Positions 1 through 5,830 of a stretch of DNA of 5,830 nt are shown here, one piece after another; the stretch's first letter is position 1; the number at the start of each line of letters is the position of its first letter. The DNA comes from Bacteroidales bacterium. Lineage in GTDB: Bacteria > Bacteroidota > Bacteroidia > Bacteroidales > JAADJA01. The stretch is taken from contig JAIOTR010000498.1 of the NCBI GenBank assembly GCA_021106665.1, forward strand, positions 1-5,830. The letters are read 5' to 3'. The notes beneath the pieces are model-generated. The model was not told the origin of the DNA. It searched no databases and saw only the letters and a program-made list of their open reading frames with translations. Made by a program: the position numbers and the translations under genes.

Positions 1-57
1 AATTACCGCAATCTGGAATGCCAGCATAAATGAGAATAGTAAAATTGCTTTTTTCAT
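1..57 (-). CDS. 5' end of a probable secreted protein gene (partial)
   Basis: Read on the minus strand, an ATG at 57-55 opens 19 codons that run off the left edge: MKKAILLFSFMLAFQIAVI. Two lysines followed by an unbroken hydrophobic stretch are typical of a Sec signal peptide, so the product is probably exported. The ATG lies only 7 bases beyond the stop codon of the propeller gene upstream (stop at 67-65), so the two genes are probably co-transcribed and perhaps translationally coupled. There is no Shine-Dalgarno site; the leader reads TCAAATT before the ATG, the same context as the start of the secreted protein gene at 4493. The mature protein lies outside the window, so no function can be given. 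Another T9SS cargo or membrane protein is possible, but that is a guess from the context. Confidence 0.72.
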   Translation of the reverse strand, partial: MKKAILLFSFMLAFQIAVI

Positions 58-64
58 AATTTGA

Positions 65-2194
65 CTAATTGATGATTAGTTTTCCTTGTTGAATAATTTC
101 GTTTTGTTGTTTTATCATATAAAAATACACCCCAGCCTTTAAATCAGCAACATTCAAAACATAATGCGGGGATTGAATATTTTTTTCTTCTTTAACCAGC
201 TGGCCATAGATGTTTCGTAGTTCGATTCTATGGTAAAAACAAGATTGTGTGCTTTGTAAATTAAAATTTATCAGATCATTTGCAGGATTGGGAAATACTG
301 TTACTCTATTTTCTCTTGTTAAAACTTCCTTATCAGAAACAGGAATGCCATTTTCATTGAAGACTGTGATCCCGTTGTAAGTTCCTATCCATTTCGTCCC
401 ATTTGTATCTATTGCAATTGAATGAATTGTCGTATTAGATAAACCAGAATTTGAATAGTCAAATATTGTCCATGTTGTTTCATCAAATTTTGCTAATCCT
501 GCATACGCACCAATCCACTTTATATTGCTTTCATCAATGACAATGATATTTACATTATTATTATGCAATCCAGAATTTGATACATTATATATCGTCCAAT
601 TTAATCCATCAAATTGTGCTACTCCGCCACCAAAAGTTCCAATCCATATATCATCGCTTTCATCTATATCTATTGTAACAACACCATTATGAGGTAAACC
701 TGAGTTTGAAGAGTTATAAACCGTCCAGTTTGTACCATCAAATTTTGTAAGTCCACCAGTACTACCTATCCACAATAATCCATTATAATCAATGATCATT
801 GAACGAACGTAATTAGAAGGTAATCCCGAATTTGATGTATTATATATTGTCCAGTTTATTCCGTCAAATCTCGCTAATCCACCTCCATGTGTTCCGATCC
901 ATTTAGTCCCGCTTTCATCTATGATTATGGAATTAACAATATTATGTGGTAAACCAGAATTATAGGTTTGAAATATTGTCCAGAATGTACCATCAAATTT
1001 GACTAATCCACATCCATCAGTACCGATCCATTTTATCTCGCCTCCCTCAATTGCTATTGACCTTACATCATTATTAGATATGCCTGAGTTTAGAGTGTTA
1101 TAAGTTGTCCAAATTGTGCCATCAAATTTCACTAATCCACTATAATTACCGATCCATTTAGTACCATTTTCATCAATTACAATTGACCAGTTATAGTCAT
1201 CTGGTAATCCTGAATTGGACGTCATGTGTGGTATCCATTCCGATCCATCAAATGATACCAATCCACCACCCATTGTCCCAATAAATTTAGTATCATTTCC
1301 ATAAATCATTATTGATAAAACCTCGTTATTAGGTAATTCTGAATTAACGGTATCATAAGTAATCCAAATTGTTCCATCAAATTTCACTAATCCACCCCAA
1401 CTGGTTCCAATCCATTTAGTCCCAAATCCATCAATAGCAATCGCCAAAACCCCTTCAGAAGGTAGTCCTGAGTTTGATGGAGTGTAAGTCATCCATTCTG
1501 TTCCATCAAATTTCACTAATCCAGGATATGTTCCAAACCAATTATTCGTATTTCCATCAAAGACAATTACGTCAACCTGGTTACTAGGCAATCCTGAATT
1601 TATCGTATTATATATTTTCCAGTTTATTCCGTCAAATTTTGCTAAACCACCATAAAATGTACCCATCCACTTTGAATTATTCGCATCAATCTCCAATGAA
1701 ATTATAAAGTTATCAGGTAAGCCAGAATTTGAACTATTGTATATTATCCAACTTATTCCATCAAATTTTGCCAATCCATGTGTAGTTCCAATCCACTTTG
1801 ATCCATAATTGTCTATTGCAATAGAGCTTACTTGATTATTTGGTAATCCTGAATTTGTTTCGTTGTATGTTGTCCAGGTATTACCGTCAAATTCTGAGAC
1901 TCCGCCACCCCATATTCCAATCCATAATATTCCATTTTCTTCAATGGCTAAAGAACTGATCTCATTTCTAGGTAATCCTGAATTTGAACGGTTGTAAAAA
2001 GTTGTGATACCTGAGGGCATTTCTATTTTAACTAGTCCACCTTGAGTCCCAATCCAAACATTGTTGTCTTTTTCAGCCAAAGCAAATATTTTATCTCCAT
2101 TTGTGTAATTTAGCCATAGAGGATTTTGACAAACTAGTTTACTACAACATAATAAAACAATGGAATAAGAAACAATGGCTAATAAAACTTTCAT
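65..2194 (-). CDS. Secreted 14-blade beta-propeller protein with T9SS type A sorting domain
   Basis: The 709-residue product starts with a signal peptide (residues 1-22, hydrophobic core about 3-15, probable cleavage before QNPLW). Residues about 35-614 are 14 blades of the 'two-component regulator propeller' type, with 42 or 43 residues per repeat. The rough consensus is NSGLPxNxVxSIxID, then GTKWIGTxGGGL, then KFDGxxWTxYN. The 'WIG' strand lies at residues 47, 91, 134, 176, 219, 261, 304 (F instead of W), 347, 389, 432, 475, 517, 560 and 602. Residues about 630-709 form a T9SS type A sorting domain: FPNPAND near the start, LRNIYGQLVKEE in the middle, and KAGVYFYMI and GKLIIN at the end. The family is best known as the periplasmic sensor half of SusR-like hybrid two-component systems, but no Y_Y_Y domain, membrane helix, kinase or regulator domain is present. 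I infer a free surface or released propeller, with binding or scaffolding as the likely role; the ligand is unknown. The ATG at 2194 is supported by the signal peptide and an AAAAGG eight bases upstream. Confidence 0.93.
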   Translation of the reverse strand: MKVLLAIVSYSIVLLCCSKLVCQNPLWLNYTNGDKIFALAEKDNNVWIGTQGGLVKIEMPSGITTFYNRSNSGLPRNEISSLAIEENGILWIGIWGGGVSEFDGNTWTTYNETNSGLPNNQVSSIAIDNYGSKWIGTTHGLAKFDGISWIIYNSSNSGLPDNFIISLEIDANNSKWMGTFYGGLAKFDGINWKIYNTINSGLPSNQVDVIVFDGNTNNWFGTYPGLVKFDGTEWMTYTPSNSGLPSEGVLAIAIDGFGTKWIGTSWGGLVKFDGTIWITYDTVNSELPNNEVLSIMIYGNDTKFIGTMGGGLVSFDGSEWIPHMTSNSGLPDDYNWSIVIDENGTKWIGNYSGLVKFDGTIWTTYNTLNSGISNNDVRSIAIEGGEIKWIGTDGCGLVKFDGTFWTIFQTYNSGLPHNIVNSIIIDESGTKWIGTHGGGLARFDGINWTIYNTSNSGLPSNYVRSMIIDYNGLLWIGSTGGLTKFDGTNWTVYNSSNSGLPHNGVVTIDIDESDDIWIGTFGGGVAQFDGLNWTIYNVSNSGLHNNNVNIIVIDESNIKWIGAYAGLAKFDETTWTIFDYSNSGLSNTTIHSIAIDTNGTKWIGTYNGITVFNENGIPVSDKEVLTRENRVTVFPNPANDLINFNLQSTQSCFYHRIELRNIYGQLVKEEKNIQSPHYVLNVADLKAGVYFYMIKQQNEIIQQGKLIIN
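359..2092 (-). repeat. Fourteen tandem propeller-blade repeats within the secreted protein gene
   Basis: In-frame repeats of 126 or 129 bp fill most of the gene. The NSGLP-type linkers begin at residues 71, 114, 156, 199, 241, 284, 327, 369, 412, 455, 497, 540 and 582, so the spacing is 42 or 43 residues throughout. At DNA level the best-kept blocks are those encoding KFDG (ccatcaaat on the plus strand) and WIGT. The copies have diverged at synonymous and surface positions, so this is an old protein repeat rather than a recent expansion. Because every unit is a multiple of three, recombination between copies could change blade number without breaking the frame. Confidence 0.9.
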
Positions 2195-2202
2195 AACAGC
2201 AG

Positions 2203-2208
2203 CCTTTT
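2203..2208 (-). promoter_or_regulatory. Possible ribosome binding site of the propeller gene
   Basis: On the minus strand AAAAGG lies 8 bases before the ATG at 2194. It is a partial Shine-Dalgarno match in a good position, and it agrees with the start chosen from the signal peptide. The other starts in the window have only A/T-rich leaders, as is common in Bacteroidota. Confidence 0.4.
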
Positions 2209-2271
2209 GGTAAAGCAGCTAAGGTAAGAAAAATTGAAACCTAATCCTAATATTAAATTTCAAAACTCTTT

Positions 2272-2339
2272 CTTCGTGTAACTTCGCGACTTCTCTGTGC
2301 ACCTTCGTGTAATAGTTTGTAATACGGAGAATCACGGAG
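2272..2339. repeat. Intergenic CTTCGTG-type repeat cluster with hairpin potential
   Basis: On the plus strand, four related heptamers follow each other at 10-11 bp steps: CTTCGTG (2272), CTTCGCG (2282), CTCTGTG (2293) and CTTCGTG (2303). Two inverted relatives follow: ACGGAG (2324-2329) and CACGGAG (2333-2339). The arms 2293-2310 and 2322-2339 can pair as 7 bp and 8 bp blocks (three G-U type pairs) separated by a 3x3 internal loop, with an 11-base apical loop. It resembles short interspersed intergenic repeats seen in many bacterial genomes, though I cannot check copies elsewhere. It lies 28 bp beyond the dxs stop codon and upstream of the propeller gene. It could weakly attenuate or stabilise the dxs transcript, but no T-tract follows on the minus strand, so it is not a standard terminator. 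I saw no convincing promoter for the propeller gene in the remaining gap; GAGTTTTG on the minus strand is one mismatch from the -7 consensus but lacks a partner. Confidence 0.6.
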
Positions 2340-2366
2340 TAAAATGGAAAAAAAATATGAATAAGT

Positions 2367-4265
2367 TTAGATAATTTCCAGAACTGCTTTTTTTATCCCA
2401 TCTGCATCATATCCACAAATGTGATATAATTCTTCAGGTGTTCCCTGCGCAATAAATTTGTCTGGTATGCCAAGCCTTTTTACAGTAACTGAATAATTGT
2501 ATTCGTTTTTGAATTCAATCACAGCGCTTCCTAATCCTCCGGTGATGGTTCCGTCTTCAACCGTGATGATTTTTTTGTGGTTCTTAAACACCTGGTGCAA
2601 AATCTCCTCATCTATGGGTTTGAGGAACCGCATATCGTAAATGGCAGTTTCTATTTCTTCTTTCTCTAATTGTGTTGCAGCTTCCATTGCAAAATTCCCA
2701 ACTATTCCAATGCTGATGATGGCTATATCTTTACCATCCCTCAATTTCTGTCCTTTCCCGATCTCCAGTTTTTTGAAATCTGTTTTCCACTCAGACAAAA
2801 ATCCCCTTCCTCTCGGATACCGAATAGAAAATGTCCCTGATCCCGGCAATTGGGCTGTATACATCATATTACGCAATTCTTCCTCATTAAGCGGGGCAGC
2901 AATAGTAATACCAGGGATAGCCCGCAAGTATGCCATATCAAAAGCCCCATGATGTGTGGCGCCGTCTTCACCAACCAAACCACCCCGGTCGAGGCAGAAA
3001 ACAACATGAAGATTTTGTAATGCCACATCATGTATCACCTGGTCGTAGGCCCTTTGCATGAATGTAGAATAGATATTGCAAAACGGGATCATCCCCTGTG
3101 CTGCCATCCCGGCTGCAAAAGTTACTGCATGTTGTTCCGCAATCCCAACATCAAAAGCCCGCTCCGGCATCACCTGCATCATCATGTTGAGGGATGACCC
3201 TGTGGACATGGCAGGGGTTATTCCCACGATCTTGTCATTTTCCTTTGCCAATTCGATAATGGTTTTACCAAAGACATTCTGAAATTTGGGAGGTAATTTT
3301 TCAGTGCATTCCGATTCTTTTATTTTGCCTGTCTTACGGTCGAACACACCAGGAGAATGATAAGTGGTTGGTTCTTTTTCCGCACTTTCAAGTCCTTTCC
3401 CTTTTTTAGTAACCACATGCAATAATTTAGGTCCCGGTATCCTGGAAAGGTCGCGAAGTAATTTCACCAGCCTGATCACATCATGTCCATCAGTCGGCCC
3501 GAAGTATCTGAAATTGAATGCTTCGAAAAGATTACTTTTCTTAAGGATGGTTGATTTTACTGCATTTCCAACTTGTTTTACGATGGCCCTGGAATTGGAT
3601 CCATAGCGGGTATCACCGCCCATTAATTTCCAGACGAAGTCTTTTAATTTATTATATGAACGTGAAGTGGTGATGTCGACAAGGTATTCTTTAAGTGCAC
3701 CGACATTTTTATCGATGGCAATTTTATTGTCATTAAGGATTACTAACAAATTGGCTTTAGTTACACCTGCATTATTGATCGCTTCCATTGCCATTCCGCC
3801 GGTCATGGATCCGTCACCGATCACTGCAATGTGCTGTCGTCCATTTTTGTCCATCAGGGCGGAAGCAACTGCCATCCCCAAAGCAGCTGAAATGGAAGTG
3901 GAAGAATGGCCGGTACCGAAAGCATCATACTCGCTTTCTTTCATGGAAGGAAAACCGCTTATTCCTTTGTGTTTCCTGTTGGTGTGAAACTTTTCTTTTC
4001 TTCCGGTGATGATTTTATGGGCATAGGCCTGGTGCCCCACATCCCAGATCAATTTGTCATTGGGCGTATCAAAAACATAATGAATAGCAACGGCAAGTTC
4101 TACAGCACCCAGACTGGCAGCAAGGTGGCCGGGATTGGCCGAAATAACATCGATAATAAACTGCCTGATCTCGTCGCACAAAACAGGTAAATCCTCTTCC
4201 CTCAATTTCTTGAGATCAGCTGGAGAATCAATGCTTGCTAAAAGTGTTCCTGACTCAGGTGACAT
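2367..4265 (-). CDS. dxs: 1-deoxy-D-xylulose-5-phosphate synthase
   Basis: This enzyme condenses pyruvate and glyceraldehyde 3-phosphate to 1-deoxy-D-xylulose 5-phosphate. It is the first step of the MEP isoprenoid pathway, and its product also feeds thiamine and pyridoxal synthesis in many bacteria; it is cytosolic and thiamine diphosphate (ThDP) dependent. The 632 residues match the family's usual length of about 620-640. Visible motifs, in order: NPGH with H47; DVGHQAYAHK with H78; FGTGHSSTS at 117-125; the ThDP/Mg motif starting GDG at 150-152 and closing at NDN 178-180; GPTDGHD at 256-262; GIAEQHA with the expected catalytic Glu at 377; DRGGLVGEDGATHHGAFD at 426-443; IRYPRG at 481-486; and EDGTITGGLGS at 570-580. 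These cover the ThDP-binding, pyrimidine-binding and C-terminal transketolase domains with no break. The N-terminal SPADLKKL...LCDEIRQF fits the ATG at 4265. The gene is divergent from the secreted protein gene at 4493 and has a -7-like element with a very short leader. No pathway partner gene lies in the window. Confidence 0.98.
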   Translation of the reverse strand: MSPESGTLLASIDSPADLKKLREEDLPVLCDEIRQFIIDVISANPGHLAASLGAVELAVAIHYVFDTPNDKLIWDVGHQAYAHKIITGRKEKFHTNRKHKGISGFPSMKESEYDAFGTGHSSTSISAALGMAVASALMDKNGRQHIAVIGDGSMTGGMAMEAINNAGVTKANLLVILNDNKIAIDKNVGALKEYLVDITTSRSYNKLKDFVWKLMGGDTRYGSNSRAIVKQVGNAVKSTILKKSNLFEAFNFRYFGPTDGHDVIRLVKLLRDLSRIPGPKLLHVVTKKGKGLESAEKEPTTYHSPGVFDRKTGKIKESECTEKLPPKFQNVFGKTIIELAKENDKIVGITPAMSTGSSLNMMMQVMPERAFDVGIAEQHAVTFAAGMAAQGMIPFCNIYSTFMQRAYDQVIHDVALQNLHVVFCLDRGGLVGEDGATHHGAFDMAYLRAIPGITIAAPLNEEELRNMMYTAQLPGSGTFSIRYPRGRGFLSEWKTDFKKLEIGKGQKLRDGKDIAIISIGIVGNFAMEAATQLEKEEIETAIYDMRFLKPIDEEILHQVFKNHKKIITVEDGTITGGLGSAVIEFKNEYNYSVTVKRLGIPDKFIAQGTPEELYHICGYDADGIKKAVLEII

Positions 4266-4281
4266 GAATATTTATTTATTG

Positions 4282-4289
4282 CAAAAGTA
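4282..4289 (-). promoter_or_regulatory. Probable -7 promoter element of dxs
   Basis: TACTTTTG on the minus strand matches the Bacteroidota primary sigma factor consensus TAnnTTTG exactly. It lies 16 bases upstream of the dxs ATG, so transcription would start roughly a dozen bases before the codon and leave a very short, A/T-rich leader without a Shine-Dalgarno site. No good TTTG is found at the usual -33 distance, so the call rests on the -7 element and its position. Confidence 0.55.
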
Positions 4290-4347
4290 TCATTTTTTGC
4301 CTGAGTTTTTATTCTAATTAAAACTTACAACATGATAATAAAGTATG

Positions 4348-4387
4348 TTAACGAAACTTAAGAAAAGTTAAGAAGTGTTATAGAATT
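4348..4387. repeat. Four tandem 10-bp units upstream of the rightward promoter
   Basis: TTAACGAAAC, TTAAGAAAAG, TTAAGAAGTG and TTATAGAATT follow one another without gaps. Each begins with TTA, and the first three share TTAASRAA-like cores. The 10-bp step places the A-runs and TTAA cores on one face of the helix. The array ends at the -33 element of the promoter for the gene at 4493 and sits between the two divergent promoters. It could be intrinsically bent or UP-like DNA, or a row of operator half-sites; the sequence does not decide between these. Confidence 0.6.
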
Positions 4388-4417
4388 TGATAATGGTTGA
4401 AGCATTAATTACTTTTA
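4386..4417 (+). promoter_or_regulatory. Bacteroidota-type promoter of the secreted repeat protein gene
   Basis: TTTG at 4386-4389 and TACTTTTA at 4410-4417 are separated by 20 bp. This matches the TTTG / TAnnTTTG layout of the Bacteroidota primary sigma factor with one mismatch, the final A instead of G. Transcription would begin near 4422, giving a leader of about 70 bases before the ATG at 4493. The leader is AT-rich and contains a weak perfect 6-bp inverted repeat, AATTAT/ATAATT (4443-4458), with no other recognisable element. Confidence 0.6.
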
Positions 4418-4492
4418 CAAAAGAATGACATGGAGACATATTAATTATTTAGATAATTCGTTTAATTAGTGTTAACCTTAAAACATCAAATT

Positions 4493-5815
4493 ATGAAAAA
4501 GCACATCTTATTTATCGCTGCAGCAATTTTAGTTTTACAATCAATTAATCTTAATGCCCAGAAAAATCAGATTACCGTTCAAAATTTCAAGAATTTCAGT
4601 AGTAATTCTGACATTCTATTGAAGCCATTAAAAATGTTACAAGATGAAAATCAGAAATTAAAGGAAACTATCGCAAAACCGGGGTATATTGAAGAGTATT
4701 CATGGTCAGGTATGTGGGATCATGAGGAAGACAGTTATTTAAAATATGATGATAATGGAAATAAGATTGAGGAGGTTGTTCTCTCTTATCAAACACAGGA
4801 CACGTTACATATATCGACATGGATGTATGATGAATATGGAAACCAAATTGAGTACCTACATCATATTATTGATAATGGCAACCTGGTAGTCCATAGTGGT
4901 TACAGAAATATTTATGAACATGATGAATTCGGTAATATGACGGAGTCTATCACTCAAATGTGGAATGAAGGAACATGGGTAAATCTGTTCAAATCTGAAC
5001 TTTCATTGGGAAGTCAGGGAGAATGGCTAACTAGAGTTGATTATTCATGGGGAAATGAAGAATGGATAAAAAGTAGCAGATTGATAGACATTGCTTGGCA
5101 CAACTGGGATAAGTGGCAGGTGGAAACAATGACTGTTCAATATTGGGAAGATGAATGGGTAAATTCTGAAAGAAACAGTTTTACTTATACTGGTGACAAT
5201 TATATTGGAGTTATAGAGCTATACGAGGATAATTCATGGAATTTATCTGAACGTAAAACTTATAATATTTCTGATACAGAGAAAATTAGTACTTATGAAT
5301 TTTTTGAAAATGAAGAATGGATTTATGACAGAAGATATACATATTATTATAATGAGTTTGGAGGTCTTATCGAAAGGATAAAAGAAGAATGGGAAAATAG
5401 TGCATGGGAGTTAACATCAAATAGCATGTATTTGCTTTCCTACAATGAAAACAATGAATTAATAGAAGAAATACATCAGGAATGGAGCAATGCATATCAG
5501 GTCTGGCAAAACATTGAAAGATTTCTGTATAATGATTACCAGTATTTTGAATTGGGAACAAAAGAAATAGATACCAAGGCTGATTTATTGCTATATCCTA
5601 ATCCTGCAAATGATTATATAACCATTGATTTACCAGGTATTACAACGGGATATAATGTTCATATTTATAATATTCTTGGGCAGGAAGTTTATACGGATAT
5701 ATCAGATCAGGGAAATATTGAAGTTGATATACGAGAATTACCTGATGGTTTATATATCGTTCAAATTGAACTTGATGGAAATAAGATTATAAGCAAGAAA
5801 TTTATGAAGCAATAG
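4493..5815 (+). CDS. Secreted W/Y-rich repeat protein with T9SS type A sorting domain
   Basis: From the ATG at 4493 the product has 440 residues. Residues 1-22 (MKKHILFIAAAILVLQSINLNA) form a clear signal peptide with cleavage probable before QKNQ. An in-frame GTG at 4469 would add eight residues in front of the signal peptide and is unlikely. Residues about 81-350 hold roughly ten degenerate repeats of 26-31 residues. The approximate pattern is R-x-x-Y-x-Y-D/N-E-x-G-N-x-x-E, then E-x-W-x-x-x-x-W; good copies start near residues 81, 107, 137, 280 and 311. This resembles the YD-repeat-like beta-strand arrays often found in Bacteroidota surface proteins. Residues about 363-440 form a T9SS type A sorting domain: LLLYPNPANDYITIDL, VHIYNILGQEVY, ELPDGLYIVQI and KKFMKQ. 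The protein should be exported by Sec and T9SS. No catalytic motif is visible and the function is unknown; adhesion or matrix roles are only possibilities. It is transcribed away from dxs. Confidence 0.9.
   Translation: MKKHILFIAAAILVLQSINLNAQKNQITVQNFKNFSSNSDILLKPLKMLQDENQKLKETIAKPGYIEEYSWSGMWDHEEDSYLKYDDNGNKIEEVVLSYQTQDTLHISTWMYDEYGNQIEYLHHIIDNGNLVVHSGYRNIYEHDEFGNMTESITQMWNEGTWVNLFKSELSLGSQGEWLTRVDYSWGNEEWIKSSRLIDIAWHNWDKWQVETMTVQYWEDEWVNSERNSFTYTGDNYIGVIELYEDNSWNLSERKTYNISDTEKISTYEFFENEEWIYDRRYTYYYNEFGGLIERIKEEWENSAWELTSNSMYLLSYNENNELIEEIHQEWSNAYQVWQNIERFLYNDYQYFELGTKEIDTKADLLLYPNPANDYITIDLPGITTGYNVHIYNILGQEVYTDISDQGNIEVDIRELPDGLYIVQIELDGNKIISKKFMKQ
4733..5542 (+). repeat. Ten degenerate W/Y-rich repeats in the secreted protein
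   Basis: Repeat starts fall near residues 81, 107, 137, 167, 196, 227, 254, 280, 311 and 341, giving spacings of 26-31 residues (about 78-93 bp). The best conserved positions are an aromatic pair and D/N-E-x-G-N in the first half, and two tryptophans in the second half, as in EEWENSAWELTSN. The middle copies (167-255) have lost the G-N turn but keep the W-W spacing. The last unit is cut short just before the linker to the sorting domain. At DNA level the units are too diverged to be called a simple tandem repeat. Confidence 0.7.
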
Positions 5816-5830
5816 CTTATAACAATCCCA

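Noticed and set aside
359..2092. CRISPR array or simple tandem satellite
   Set aside because: The 126/129-bp units are coding repeats with diverged sequence and a protein-level consensus, with no constant repeat alternating with unique spacers.
65..2194. Hybrid two-component sensor kinase
   Set aside because: The propeller repeats alone suggest this, but the protein ends in a T9SS sorting domain and contains no membrane segment, histidine kinase, receiver or DNA-binding domain.
2125..2194. Lipoprotein signal peptide (CC at residues 16-17) in the propeller protein
   Set aside because: The residues before the cysteines (VLL) do not fit a lipobox. Cleavage before QNPLW, as in many Bacteroidota exported proteins, fits better.
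2349..2356. T8 run on the minus strand just after dxs as a Rho-independent terminator
   Set aside because: No stem-loop precedes it. The only hairpin nearby (2293-2339) comes after it in the direction of transcription.
4266..4281. Thiamine pyrophosphate riboswitch in the dxs leader
   Set aside because: The inferred leader is only about a dozen bases, and no THI-box-like conserved sequence is visible in the upstream region.
2641..4317. Several plus-strand open frames of 60-106 codons opposite dxs
   Set aside because: They lie antisense to a fully conserved dxs frame, overlap each other, and show no start signals or recognisable domains. They are by-products of dxs codon use.
4443..4458. AATTAT-TTAG-ATAATT hairpin in the rightward leader as a regulatory RNA
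   Set aside because: The stem is six A-T pairs only, too weak to call in AT-rich DNA.
4469..4492. GTG start giving an eight-residue longer secreted protein
   Set aside because: It would put MLTLKHQI before a complete signal peptide that begins with MKKHILF at 4493. The ATG also has the same start context as the other signal-peptide gene.
5367..5561. Minus-strand open frame of 64 codons inside the rightward secreted protein gene
   Set aside because: It is antisense to the repeat region of a well-supported gene and has no recognisable domain.

Overview
The window looks like chromosome from a member of the Bacteroidota. Two complete secreted proteins carry C-terminal type IX secretion (T9SS) type A sorting domains. 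The promoter-like elements fit the Bacteroidota TTTG / TAnnTTTG pattern. Start codons mostly have A/T-rich leaders rather than Shine-Dalgarno sites, and the DNA is AT-rich. The genus cannot be determined from the sequence alone.

Layout from left to right. At 1-57, on the minus strand, are the first 19 codons of a gene that runs off the window; they read as a signal peptide. Just upstream of it (65-2194, minus) is a 709-residue secreted protein made of 14 copies of a 42/43-residue beta-propeller blade, followed by a T9SS sorting domain. A 172-bp gap (2195-2366) holds an imperfect 10-11 bp direct/inverted repeat cluster that can fold into a hairpin. Next is dxs (2367-4265, minus), a full-length and apparently intact 1-deoxy-D-xylulose-5-phosphate synthase. 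A 227-bp divergent promoter region (4266-4492) follows. It has a -7-like element for dxs, a good two-part promoter for the rightward gene, and four tandem 10-bp units directly abutting that promoter. The last gene (4493-5815, plus) encodes a 440-residue secreted protein with about ten W/Y-rich repeats of 26-31 residues and its own T9SS sorting domain.

Functionally, dxs is a housekeeping gene (first step of the MEP isoprenoid pathway), and nothing visible links it to its secreted neighbours. The two secreted proteins should cross the inner membrane by Sec and the outer membrane by T9SS, ending up on the surface or released. The propeller array resembles the periplasmic sensor region of SusR-type hybrid two-component systems, but no transmembrane segment, kinase or regulator domain is present, so the protein is a detached propeller. 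The most useful items for a second look are the 7+7 blade organisation with off-consensus repeats at its middle, the phased 10-bp array upstream of the rightward promoter, and the interspersed-type repeat downstream of dxs. I did not find evidence of a defence system, mobile element, CRISPR array or RNA gene.
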